64,000 nt of DNA, from NCBI GenBank assembly GCA_030388825.1, contig CP128835.1:2846001-2910000 (forward strand), given 5' to 3'. Below, piece by piece: positions 7,629 through 17,684 of this stretch (positions are counted from its first letter, which is position 1; each line of letters starts with the position of its first letter). The notes under the pieces are model-generated. The model had not been told where the DNA came from, made no database searches, and was given only the letters and a program-made list of their open reading frames with translations. The DNA comes from Rossellomorea sp. AcN35-11 (GTDB lineage Bacteria > Bacillota > Bacilli > Bacillales > Bacillaceae_B). A program made the position numbers and the translations under genes.

Positions 7629-9757
7629 GTGATTGCAGAAGCAAAACAGGTCTTAAAGCAATACTTCGGTTATGATGAATTCAGGGATGGTCAGGCAAGG
7701 ATCATTGAATATATATTAGATGGGAAAAACACAGTGGGGATCATGCCTACAGGCGGTGGGAAGTCCCTGTGTTATCAAATCCCCTCTTTGATGCTCGATG
7801 GAGTGACCCTAGTAATTTCTCCACTCATTTCCCTTATGAAAGATCAGGTGGATTCATTAATACATCAAGGAATTCCAGCTACATATATCAATAGTACCCT
7901 TTCTTCCAATGAAGTAGAAGAAAGGATGGAAGAAATCTCTTTAGGCGGGTATAAGCTTGTTTACATTGCACCTGAAAGATTGGAATCTTTTGGATTTATC
8001 CGTTTCCTCAACACCTTGCCGATCCCCCTTGTCGCAGTTGATGAAGCCCATTGTTTATCCCAGTGGGGTCATGATTTCAGACCGAGCTATTTAGGGATAT
8101 ACCAAGCAGTGAAACAATTGCATTCAAACCCAACCATCCTTGCTCTTACCGCAACTGCCACCCCCCCAAGTGCAAGCAGATATTCTACATCACTTACACA
8201 TTCCGGATCAATTCAAAGTATTAACTGGGTTTCAGCGGACAAACCTTTATTTTCAGGTGGTAAAAGGGGAAGACAGGAAGCGTTGGGTAGAAAAATATGT
8301 TCTAAAGAACCATCAGCATTCCGGGATTATTTACTGTGCCACTCGTAAGGAAGTTGAGAATCTCTATCTATTCTTGGAGAAGAAAGGGTTCTCCGTAGGT
8401 AAATATCATGGCGGGATGTCTGACACATTAAGACAGGAGCAGCAGGAAGCATTCCTGAATGATACGATCTCCATCATGGTGGCAACCAATGCATTTGGTA
8501 TGGGGATCAATAAATCAAATGTACGCTTTGTCATTCATTATCAAATTCCCAAAAAATATGGAAGGGTATTATCAAGAAGCAGGCAGGGCTGGTCGTGATG
8601 GAGTGGACAGCGAATGTATACTTCTATTCTCCCCTCAGGATATCCAGACCCAGCGTTATATTATCGATCAGAATATCGTCAATCAGGAATTGCATGATAA
8701 TGAAATGCAGAAGCTTAGGGACATGGTCGACTTCGTACACACTGAAGCATGCTTACAGAATTACATCTTAGCTTATTTTGGTGAACATACAGATGAAGAG
8801 TGCGGCCATTGCAGTAATTGTTTGGATGAAAGAGATTCAGAGGATGTAACAAGAGAGTCACAAATGGTACTGTCATGTATGTTGCGGATGAATGAAAGAT
8901 TCGGAACGTCCCTCATCAGTGGTGTCCTTACAGGATCAAAGAATAAAAAGATCCTGGATTGGGGGTTCCATCGACTTTCCACATATGGATTAATGAAGGA
9001 GAAGTCCCAGAAGGAAGTCGGACTGTTCATTGATTATTTGATCTCAGAAGGAGTCATTCAAGTCGAGGGGGGCAGCTTTCCCATACTTAAGGTTTCGTTA
9101 AAAGGCAAAGAGGTATTAATGGGAGACAGGAAGGTTTCAAGAAAAGTCCAGCCGACAGTTTCGGCCATCATTCCCAAAGAAGATGGTTTGTTTCAGTCGT
9201 TGCGAAACCTACGTAAATCCATCGCTGAGTCAGAAGGAGTTCCACCTTTCGTTATTTTCTCCGATAAGTCTTTACAGGACATGTGTGTGAAGTTGCCAAA
9301 GAACCCGGATGAATTTTTGTCTGTCAGTGGCGTAGGGGAAAACAAGCTGACCCGATATGGAGATCTGTTTCTACATGAAATTTCAGCTTTTTTGAAAGAT
9401 CATCCTGAACCTGCTGTAGAGGTGGTCAAGCCATCCAAGCCTCGAAAGACCAATCATTCTGACAAAGCCTCCTACATGATTAGCTATGAGATGTTCAAAG
9501 ATCATATGGATATAAAGAGCATTGCGAAAGAGCGTGGAATGAGCACGTTGACGATTGAAAATCATCTTATCCGTGCCTTTCAGGAAGGCGTCATGAATGA
9601 CTGGTCAATCCTGTTCTCAGAAACGGAGGAATCCCTTATCGAATCAGCGGTTTCAAAAGTGGGCTCCGAGCTTTTAAAGCCCATTAAAGAAGAGTTGCCG
9701 AACGAAATAAGTTATTTTCAGATTAAAGGGTTTTTGGCTAAAAATGGGCAGGGTTGA
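7629..9757 (+). CDS. recQ: ATP-dependent DNA helicase RecQ, interrupted by two +1 frameshifts
   Basis: Restored length is 708 residues. Helicase motif I ([11 protein letters not shown]), DEAH box ([19 protein letters not shown]), motif VI region (EAGRAGRDG), a four-Cys zinc-binding site (Cys in EACLQNY, then EECGHCSNC), an HRDC domain ([16 protein letters not shown]...[15 protein letters not shown]) and a C-terminal helix-turn-helix ([20 protein letters not shown]) are present in order. The GTG start at 7629 follows GGAGGT at 7617-7622. The frame breaks at C7 (8161-8167; six C expected, giving TATATPQVQADI) and at A6 (8551-8556; five A expected, giving [14 protein letters not shown]). Both are single-base insertions, so sequencing error is likelier than a dead gene. 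Confidence 0.9.
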
Positions 9758-9780
9758 CCTGTCTTGAAATAAGAGATGAA

Positions 9781-9814
9781 AAACGCAGATGCCAATTGAG
9801 CATCTGCGTTTTTT
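9781..9814. terminator. Bidirectional terminator recQ / ABC-F gene
   Basis: AAACGCAGATGC / GCATCTGCGTTT hairpin (arms 9781-9792 and 9800-9811) with T runs on both sides. Confidence 0.92.
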
Positions 9815-9820
9815 AATATA

Positions 9821-11443
<1,623 letters not shown>

Positions 11444-11594
11444 TCAATCTAAAAGATTATAACATGCTAGGAGGCTAAAAAGATAGAGTGTTAGCAGGAA
11501 CAGACTCAAATATACCCTGGGTGATAAGTGAAGGCCTTTCCATTTTATGAATTGCTATGGTAACGTTATAAAAAATGAAGGGTGATGAGTAAGA

Positions 11595-11879
11595 ATGAAG
11601 AGGTTTTTGAAACGGATGAAGTTTCTCATGAATTTTCGAAAGTCGTTTCCTTTTTTGGTTGATTTTTTTCGTTCAGGAGAGGTTTCACTTGTGAAGAAGA
11701 TTTTCGCTGTCGGGCTGGTTGGTTTCTACATATGGCTGCCACTTGATCTGATTCCCGATGTCTTTCTCTTTTTTGGGATTGTTGACGATTTGGCGGTATT
11801 CACCTTCATCCTCCAGCTAATGGTGAAGATGGCTCCTTTAGAATTACAATATAAATACGGACTAACGAAATTCAAATAA
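11595..11879 (+). CDS. DUF1232 (YkvA-like) membrane protein
   Basis: 94 residues. The DUF1232 core is visible as VKKIFAVGLVGFYIWLPLDLIPD followed by GIVDDLAVFTFILQLM, two short hydrophobic helices with the PLDLIPD turn. The N terminus is basic. Function is unknown. It has its own terminator. Confidence 0.85.
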   Translation: MKRFLKRMKFLMNFRKSFPFLVDFFRSGEVSLVKKIFAVGLVGFYIWLPLDLIPDVFLFFGIVDDLAVFTFILQLMVKMAPLELQYKYGLTKFK

Positions 11880-11881
11880 GC

Positions 11882-11926
11882 AAACCGAAAACAGCCAAAA
11901 ATGGGCCTGGGTTTTCGGTTTTTTCT
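11882..11926 (+). terminator. Rho-independent terminator
   Basis: AAACCGAAAAC / GTTTTCGGTTT (11882-11892 and 11911-11921) followed by TTTTC. Confidence 0.85.
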
Positions 11927-11995
11927 TTTGATTTTTTCTTTTGAATCCACTACACTATAAATACAATAATTCCAATCTGAAAGGTATGAATTAAA

Positions 11996-12424
11996 ATGGG
12001 TAGTGCTTTAATCAATACAATACCAAGACCCCTTGTTCAAATGAACCAATGGTTTATCGTTTTATCGGTTTCCATTTCGTGGTTATTTCAATCTGAATTA
12101 TTCTTGCTTATTCCCTTCGTAATAGGACTCTCAGGGCTTCTTTTTCGCTTCAATCCCGTTATGAAGATAGGAAAATATTTCTTAACAAAAGAATGGTCAT
12201 CTTATCCTCCAGAAGATGCTGATCAGCAGCAGTTTAACAATGTTATTGCCGTGATCTGTCTTGGAGCAGCGGTCATGAGTGCTTTGTTTGATTGGGGAAC
12301 AGGTTTTTATTTATTCTCAGGAATGGTATTTCTGGCAGCATCCGTCGCTCTTGCCGGCTTCTGTATTGGCTGCTTTTTACGATTTCAATGGAAAAAGTTC
12401 CAATATAACAGGTCGCTTCAATAG
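11996..12424 (+). CDS. DUF4395 domain membrane protein
   Basis: 142 residues with four hydrophobic segments. The N-terminal IPRPLVQMNQ motif followed by a double helix and a C-terminal cysteine-bearing helix (GFCIGCFLRFQWK) match DUF4395 proteins. Function is unknown. Thiosulfate- and rhodanese-related genes often accompany the family elsewhere, but not directly here. Confidence 0.75.
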   Translation: MGSALINTIPRPLVQMNQWFIVLSVSISWLFQSELFLLIPFVIGLSGLLFRFNPVMKIGKYFLTKEWSSYPPEDADQQQFNNVIAVICLGAAVMSALFDWGTGFYLFSGMVFLAASVALAGFCIGCFLRFQWKKFQYNRSLQ

Positions 12425-12428
12425 CCTA

Positions 12429-12457
12429 TTGACATTGAGTTCCATTCGTCGTAAACT
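12429..12457 (+). promoter_or_regulatory. Sigma-A promoter of the mutS2-like leader
   Basis: Consensus -35 TTGACA (12429-12434), 17-bp spacer, -10 TAAACT (12452-12457). Transcription would start near 12464, about 375 nt before the structural gene. Confidence 0.75.
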
Positions 12458-12498
12458 AGATATGAATTTAAATACTGTATATTAGAGGAGTATGTTAT

Positions 12499-12522
12499 AT
12501 GTTAGGTGTCGTTCTTAACTAA
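12499..12522 (+). CDS. Seven-residue leader peptide (MLGVVLN) of the mutS2-like gene
   Basis: A GAGGAG ribosome-binding site at 12485-12490, eight bases of spacing, then ATG TTA GGT GTC GTT CTT AAC TAA. Its last codons and stop form the left arm of an 11-bp stem (12511-12521 with 12607-12617). Such a short, well-initiated ORF in front of stacked terminators is the hallmark of ribosome-mediated attenuation. Expression of the peptide is inferred, not shown. Confidence 0.6.
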   Translation: MLGVVLN

Positions 12523-12617
12523 CCGTGAAATGAATACGGACATTTTGCAGGCGGTAGTCTTTTAACAGGCTATTGGATAGGCTTATTTCATTATGCCCCC
12601 AAAATGTAGTTAAGAAC
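12511..12617 (+). ncRNA. Structured leader RNA with possible pseudoknot
   Basis: Outer stem GTTCTTAACTA / TAGTTAAGAAC (11 bp, perfect). Inside it, ACATTTTG (12540-12547) can pair with CAAAATGT (12600-12607), while TGAAAT (12526-12531) can pair with ATTTCA (12585-12590), which interleaves with it to make a pseudoknot. A small CCGT/ACGG hairpin is an alternative. It matches no riboswitch class I know. Confidence 0.5.
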
Positions 12618-12649
12618 AATGGTCATAGCATACTCATACCTTTATTAGG

Positions 12650-12680
12650 AGAGCTGTGTCTTTGTGCACAGCTCTTTTTT
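12650..12680 (+). terminator. Attenuator terminator 1 in the mutS2-like leader
   Basis: AGAGCTGTG / CACAGCTCT with an 8-nt loop and TTTTTT at 12675-12680. The segment TTTGTGCACA (12661-12670) can instead pair with TGTGCACAAA (12680-12689), a mutually exclusive fold that would act as an antiterminator. Confidence 0.8.
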
Positions 12681-12700
12681 GTGCACAAATTAGAAAATCT

Positions 12701-12738
12701 GTGTTGTCGTTCCTGAAAGTTGGACGACACACGTTTTT
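12701..12738 (+). terminator. Attenuator terminator 2 in the mutS2-like leader
   Basis: Imperfect hairpin GTG(T)TGTCGT / ACGACACAC followed by TTTTT at 12734-12738. A third hairpin AGGCCACAA / TTGTGGCCT (12783-12791 with 12805-12813) lies just before the ribosome-binding site and has only a weak T tract. Confidence 0.6.
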
Positions 12739-12838
12739 CGTCATCACACAGCCCCCGTCAGGTCTGGTATACGAGTGAAGAAAGGCCACAATGGACATTG
12801 TTCGTTGTGGCCTATTATTGTATATGGAGGAGAAAACA

Positions 12839-14770
12839 TTGAACGAAAAGACGTATCTAACATTAGAATTTAACAAAGTGAAAGAAGACATATCACAGTT
12901 TGCCCTTACAGTAGAAGGGAAAAAGGAACTAATGAACCTATTCCCATCCACTAACAAACGACAGATTGAAATGCGTTTGGATGAAGTAACAGAAGCTGTA
13001 AGAATTCTTGAGAAAAGTGCCAGTATCCCGATTCATGCATTGGAAGGTGTCGAAAACATTGTGGCAAATTTAAATAACGGTGTGCCTTTGAGACCGGATC
13101 AGCTTACAAGTCTCTATTATTTCCTTGATGCATGTAAGAAACTGAAAAGATTTATGGAAGATAAAGAGTGGGTTGCACCAAGGGTATCTTCCTATGTATA
13201 TTCTATTGAAAATATCCCGGAAGTGGGGGAGGAGATCAATCGCTGTATACGCAACGGAAGAGTGGACGATTATGCCACAAAAGAGTTAGTAAGGATCAGA
13301 AAGCAAATGGGTATTCAAGAAGAACGATTAAAGGATAAGATTCAATCAATCGTAAAGTCTTCCAAGTATAAATCGTATCTTCAAGAATCGATTGTCAGCC
13401 AGAGAAACGGCAGATATGTTCTCCCAGTCAAAAAAGAATACAAGGGAAAAGTGAGAGGAGCCGTATTGGATGCATCTGCTTCGGGTTCTACTTTCTATAT
13501 TGAACCTGAGGAATTAAGCATTCAGCAAGACCAGCTTCTTTACTATAAATTAGATGAAGAACGTGAAGTGGAGAACATATTGTGGACTTTGACAGGGTTG
13601 GTTCAGCAGTACGAGCCTCAATTAAAATTGGCAATTGAAACGATGATCCATTACGATGTATTATTTGCAAAAGCAAAGTATAGCCGGTCTATGGATGCCG
13701 TAGGTGCCATAGTAAATGAAGACCATAAGATCTATCTTAAAGAGGCAGTACACCCCCTGCTCGGAAACCAGGCAGTACCATTATCCATCAGAATGGGGGA
13801 GGACTTTCATGCCCTTGTGATAACGGGGCCTAATACGGGTGGAAAAACGGTAACGATTAAAACCGTAGGACTTCTCACTCTAATGACCCAATGCGGCCTT
13901 CATATTCCGGCGAGTGCCGGGAGTGAAATCAGTATCTATGAGAAGATCTTGTTAGATATCGGAGATGGTCAAAGCCTTCAGCAGAATTTAAGTACATTCA
14001 GTTCCCATATCAAAAACATCATCGATCTATTAAAGGAGACAAATGACCGAACGCTCGTGCTGTTGGATGAGCTGGGTTCTGGTACGGATCCTCTTGAAGG
14101 CATGGGATTGGCAACGGCCATATTGTATCAATTGTATGAAAAAGGAGCCACTATACTGGCCACAACACATTACAGCGAATTAAAGCATTTCGCAGAAGAA
14201 CATGAAGGCTTCTTGAACGGAAGCATGGAATTCAATATTGATACATTACAGCCAACGTATAGGCTCTTAGTGGGTAAAGGAGGCGAGAGTCAAGCTTTTG
14301 CCATTGCATTAAAACTTGGGATGCATCCTCAAATCATTGAAAGTGCCCATGAAATCACCTATAGGGAAAAGAAGAACTATGATCTAGGTGAAATGGACTA
14401 TCATGAGAAAAAGGAAATGGATAAGCAAGTCATCGTTAACAAGTATAAAAACAGGGTCCGGAGCAAAACGCCACAAAGAGAAAATGCCAGTCCGCTATTT
14501 AACAAAGGAGATAATGTGAAGGTGTCAAGCAGCGGGGAATTCGGAATCGTGTATGAAGGACCGAATGAGAGGGGAGATTACATGGTCCAGATCAAGGGTG
14601 AGAAAAAAACCATCAACCATAAACGGCTAACCCTTTATGTTTCCGCTCAAGATTTATACCCTGAAGGTTATGACTTTGATATTATCTTCAACAGTAAAGA
14701 AAACCGGAAAAAAGATAAGCTGATGGGTAAGCGTTTTGTTGAAGGTTTAACCATCGATCATGAAGATTGA
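12839..14770 (+). CDS. MutS2/RqcU paralogue lacking the Smr domain
   Basis: 643 residues. The N-terminal core and clamp resemble MutS2 (SQRNGRYVLPVKKEYKGKVRGAVLDAS...STFYIEP). The ATPase has Walker A GPNTGGKTVTIKT, the STFSSHI signature, Walker B LVLLDELGSGTDP and the ATTHYSELKH switch. After it comes a KOW-like segment (FNKGDNVKVSSSGEFGIVYEG) and a short basic tail. MutS2 is normally ~785 residues with a C-terminal Smr nuclease-fold domain, and here the protein stops before it. Known MutS2/RqcU senses collided ribosomes and splits them. A ribosome-splitting role without cleavage is my inference. The TTG at 12839 is chosen because GGAGGAG at 12826-12832 precedes it. An ATG at 12824 lies upstream of that site. 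Confidence 0.85.
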   Translation: MNEKTYLTLEFNKVKEDISQFALTVEGKKELMNLFPSTNKRQIEMRLDEVTEAVRILEKSASIPIHALEGVENIVANLNNGVPLRPDQLTSLYYFLDACKKLKRFMEDKEWVAPRVSSYVYSIENIPEVGEEINRCIRNGRVDDYATKELVRIRKQMGIQEERLKDKIQSIVKSSKYKSYLQESIVSQRNGRYVLPVKKEYKGKVRGAVLDASASGSTFYIEPEELSIQQDQLLYYKLDEEREVENILWTLTGLVQQYEPQLKLAIETMIHYDVLFAKAKYSRSMDAVGAIVNEDHKIYLKEAVHPLLGNQAVPLSIRMGEDFHALVITGPNTGGKTVTIKTVGLLTLMTQCGLHIPASAGSEISIYEKILLDIGDGQSLQQNLSTFSSHIKNIIDLLKETNDRTLVLLDELGSGTDPLEGMGLATAILYQLYEKGATILATTHYSELKHFAEEHEGFLNGSMEFNIDTLQPTYRLLVGKGGESQAFAIALKLGMHPQIIESAHEITYREKKNYDLGEMDYHEKKEMDKQVIVNKYKNRVRSKTPQRENASPLFNKGDNVKVSSSGEFGIVYEGPNERGDYMVQIKGEKKTINHKRLTLYVSAQDLYPEGYDFDIIFNSKENRKKDKLMGKRFVEGLTIDHED

Positions 14771-14775
14771 ACACG

Positions 14776-15100
14776 AAAGAGGCTGGGACAAAAGGATGTA
14801 TGTCTAAACGAAACCCGAACTACATTGCCTGAATAAAGGCAATGTAGTTCGGGTTTTATACTTATCGAAATATACCTAAGATTTACCTAAGCTTTCAATT
14901 CTATTCAGCGGTTGATTGGAGTGCAAGACGTAGACTCCTGCGGGAAGCTAATGTGGGGCCTGTCCAGCGTCTAAGCCCCTCGCTTTCCTACCTGGAGGCT
15001 CTCGGGCTACCCGCGGAAAACGGAGTCATGCAGGGAATGGCGGTATAAAGAGGCTTCATTGAAATTGTTCTGAGTTTTTTAGTTTTGACCCAGCCTCTTT
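14776..15100. repeat. MITE-like element with terminal inverted repeats
   Basis: Ends AAAGAGGCTGGGACAAAA (14776-14793) and TTTTGACCCAGCCTCTTT (15083-15100) are inverted repeats with one mismatch in 18. Inside are a 20-bp perfect hairpin (14811-14856) that can terminate mutS2-like transcription, and a GC-rich segment (GATTGGAGTGCAAGACG...ACTCCTGCGGGA) of a kind I recall as scattered through Bacillaceae genomes. No coding capacity. It fills most of the 549-bp gap. Confidence 0.65.
14811..14859 (+). terminator. Long hairpin/terminator inside the repeat
   Basis: AAACCCGAACTACATTGCCT / AGGCAATGTAGTTCGGGTTT, a 20-bp perfect stem with a 6-nt loop, followed by TATAC. Confidence 0.7.
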
Positions 15101-15319
15101 ATCCATTTCTACAGCCAAGAAAAGAAGACAGAAACATGACAAGTGGTCCCCTGTTCAACGTATAAGGAGTCCTCATGAGCGTAATCATCCATCTGCCTCC
15201 AACCAAAGACATCATATCCTTTATGAGGAGCGAAATAAACGTTTATACGATCGGCCTTTGTATAGGATGAATGTGCTTTGGGGAAAGTAAAATTGAATAA
15301 CATATAGGAGGTAGTCAAT

Positions 15320-15853
15320 ATGAAAAAATCTCTGTTGATTTCAATTTTGGGATTCATGTTTTTCAGTCTTGTTACGGGTTGCGGTATGGGAAATGATATG
15401 AATGAAGCAGGACAAGAAATGAATAACCGGAATTTAGAAAAGGTTAATTACAAAAACAATCAGGCAAATCGGGATTATGTAAATCACCGGGAGTATATCA
15501 ATGATGGGAATATGAGAGAAGATTATTCACTGGCAGAAAAAGAGGCGAATAAAGTGGCCAGTCTTAAAGAGGTAAGACGTGCCTATGTGCTGACAACAAA
15601 TCAAAACGCGTATGTAGCGGCAGTCCTTGAAGAAGGAATGAATGGTAACGTTTCAAATGCATTGGAGAAAAAAATCTCCGATCAAGTGAAAAGTCAAAAC
15701 AGGAATATAAATAATGTTTATATTTCAACAAATCCTGATTTCACAGACCGTATGAGGGACTATGCAAACAAAGCGGAAAACGGAAAACCGGTTGAGGGTA
15801 TTGGAGAAGAATTTGCAGAAATGTTGCAAAGAGTATTTCCAGACAGAGAATAA
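15320..15853 (+). CDS. YhcN/YlaJ family sporulation lipoprotein
   Basis: 177 residues starting with a lipoprotein signal peptide (FFSLVTGCG). After an Asn-rich linker comes the YhcN/YlaJ domain: EKEANKVASLKEVRRAYVLTTNQNAYVAAVLE, then DQVKSQNRNINNVYISTNPDF. Members are spore-membrane lipoproteins involved in germination and outgrowth in Bacillus. TAGGAGGTAG precedes the start. Confidence 0.87.
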   Translation: MKKSLLISILGFMFFSLVTGCGMGNDMNEAGQEMNNRNLEKVNYKNNQANRDYVNHREYINDGNMREDYSLAEKEANKVASLKEVRRAYVLTTNQNAYVAAVLEEGMNGNVSNALEKKISDQVKSQNRNINNVYISTNPDFTDRMRDYANKAENGKPVEGIGEEFAEMLQRVFPDRE

Positions 15854-15936
15854 AGAAAAAGCCGGACATTGTTTCGGCTTATCTCTAGTCAAATGAGAGT
15901 CTTTACAGGAGTTATTTATTATTGTGGATAGTTAAA

Positions 15937-15985
15937 AAAGAGAGTGAAGACTATTAAATGAGGTCTTCACTTTCTCGTTTTATAT
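15937..15985. terminator. Bidirectional terminator
   Basis: GAGAGTGAAGAC / GTCTTCACTTTCTC between convergent genes. An A run on the left gives a good T tract for the minus-strand permease. Confidence 0.8.
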
Positions 15986-16002
15986 AAATGATGGTTCCCT
16001 GC

Positions 16003-17295
16003 TTAAGAGAAAGCAAAGTAACCGATGAATAATGCACACAGAAAGTACATGATTGGATGTACATGATTCCATTTCTTCAAGGAGATCATCGCCAATGGAT
16101 AAAGGACGAAGCCTAAGGCAATACCTGTAGCAACACTGAATGTTAAAGGCATCATAATGATGGTGACAAATGAAGGGATGACAATTTCAAGACGGCTCCA
16201 GTTAATATGCCTCACTTCTGTTGCCATTAATGCACCAACAATAATTAAAGCCGGTGCCGTCACCTCTGGGGTGATCACAGATAATACTGGTGAGAAGAAC
16301 AGAGCAATAGAGAAGCAGAATGCGATCACAATGGAAGTAAATCCAGTTCTTCCGCCAACAGCCACACCTGCAGATGATTCGACGAAGGAGGCCGTAGTGG
16401 ATGTCCCGAAGAGTGCACCTGCGACTCCTGAAGCAGAATCCGCTAATAAAGCCCTTCCAGCATTGGGTATCTTGTTATTCCTCATGATGCCTGCCTGACT
16501 GGCAACAGCGATTAAAGCCCCTGCCGTATCAAAGAATGCTACAAATAAGAATGTGAAAATAACGGCTATTATTTCCAGGGTAAAGATATCACCTAATTGA
16601 GTGAAAACCACTCCAAATGTAGGTTCAAGGCTTGGGACCTTTCCTATGATCGATTGGGGCACATCAATGTTTCCCGTGAGCATGCCCAAAATGGTAGTTG
16701 CGACCATCCCATAGAATATACCACCCCTGACCCCTCTGACAAGCATCATTAAAGTGATCACAAAACCGAACACTGCAAGGAGGGTACCGGGAGAAGCCAC
16801 GTTCCCCATCGATACGAACGTTTCTGGATTCGATACAACAAGCCCGGCATTTTTAAACCCGATAAACGCTACGAAGAACCCGATTCCCCCTGCGATGGCA
16901 TATTTTAAATCCTGAGGAATGACGTTGATGATTTTTTCCCTTATTTTCATGACACTTAATATCATAAAGATGACCCCTGCTACAAAGACTCCCGTCAGTG
17001 CAATTTCCCATGGCACACCCATTCCGATACATACTGAAAAGGTGAAGAATGAATTCAACCCCATGCTGGGTGCTATTCCTATAGGGAAATTTGCGAGAAT
17101 TCCTATTAACAGCGACCCGACAATGGCAGACAGTGCCGTTGCTGTAAAGAGAGCACCTTTATCCATACCTGCCTGACTAAGGATAATTGGATTTACAACA
17201 AGGATATAAGCCATAGAAAGGAAGGTTGTTATACCTGCTAACGTTTCTTTTCTATAAGTCGTTTCCCTTTCGTCAAACTGAAAGAATGTTTTCAT
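16003..17295 (-). CDS. pbuG: Guanine/hypoxanthine permease, NCS2 (AzgA-like) family
   Basis: 430 residues with 12-14 membrane helices. Family landmarks are RKETLAGITTFLSMAYILVVNP at the N terminus, IGIAPSMGLNSFFTFSV (substrate-binding half-helix), FLFVAFFDTAGALIAVASQAG and GTSTTASFVESSAGVAVGGRTG. These proteins take up hypoxanthine and guanine by proton symport. A guanine-type riboswitch precedes the gene, which supports the substrate. Confidence 0.92.
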   Translation of the reverse strand: MKTFFQFDERETTYRKETLAGITTFLSMAYILVVNPIILSQAGMDKGALFTATALSAIVGSLLIGILANFPIGIAPSMGLNSFFTFSVCIGMGVPWEIALTGVFVAGVIFMILSVMKIREKIINVIPQDLKYAIAGGIGFFVAFIGFKNAGLVVSNPETFVSMGNVASPGTLLAVFGFVITLMMLVRGVRGGIFYGMVATTILGMLTGNIDVPQSIIGKVPSLEPTFGVVFTQLGDIFTLEIIAVIFTFLFVAFFDTAGALIAVASQAGIMRNNKIPNAGRALLADSASGVAGALFGTSTTASFVESSAGVAVGGRTGFTSIVIAFCFSIALFFSPVLSVITPEVTAPALIIVGALMATEVRHINWSRLEIVIPSFVTIIMMPLTFSVATGIALGFVLYPLAMISLKKWNHVHPIMYFLCALFIGYFAFS

Positions 17296-17323
17296 ATAAA
17301 AACCCTCCGATGATAAAAATAAA

Positions 17324-17355
17324 AACGCCCCGGTCCAAATTAACCAGAGCGTTAT
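17324..17355 (-). terminator. Expression-platform terminator of the purine riboswitch
   Basis: On the minus strand, AACGCTCTGGTT / GGACCGGGGCGTT (imperfect) is followed by TTTTATTTTTA, just downstream of the aptamer. Confidence 0.75.
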
Positions 17356-17385
17356 CCACAGGATAAAATAATCATCTTACTTTAT

Positions 17386-17451
17386 CTTGTAGACAAGCCA
17401 TTTAAGGTAGCTGGTAGAAACGTTCAAGCCATATTCTTGAACTTATACAAG
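17386..17451 (-). promoter_or_regulatory. Purine riboswitch aptamer, guanine type
   Basis: Read on the minus strand: P1 arms CTTGTA/TACAAG, the conserved core AATATGGCTTGAACGTTTCTACC and the J3-1 segment GTCTACAAG. The specificity position is C, as in guanine-binding aptamers (U in adenine ones). Guanine binding should favour the terminator and switch the permease off. Confidence 0.95.
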
Positions 17452-17684
17452 GTGTATGCATTTTGCTATAATTGAATTAGAAGCATCATAACAAGTTGCT
17501 ATCATTCGGTCAATGGGACCTGCAAATGTTCGTGTATTCATTATTTTCTAAATTGATGGTTTATTATAAAAATCGTTCTATGGACTATACATTATCATGA
17601 AAAAAAAGCTATATTTAGTGAATACAAATGTTGAGTAGAGAGATGACTAAGTTAATACTTAATGAAATAGGAGGAACCAGAATA

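Noticed and set aside
8161-8167. Phase-variable recQ through the C7 tract
   Set aside because: A second break in the same gene and the uniform +1 pattern across the window favour sequencing error over programmed variation.
12464-12838. T-box or known riboswitch in the mutS2-like leader
   Set aside because: No T-box sequence (AGGGTGGNACCGCG) or specifier loop is present, and the short ORF with stacked terminators fits attenuation better.
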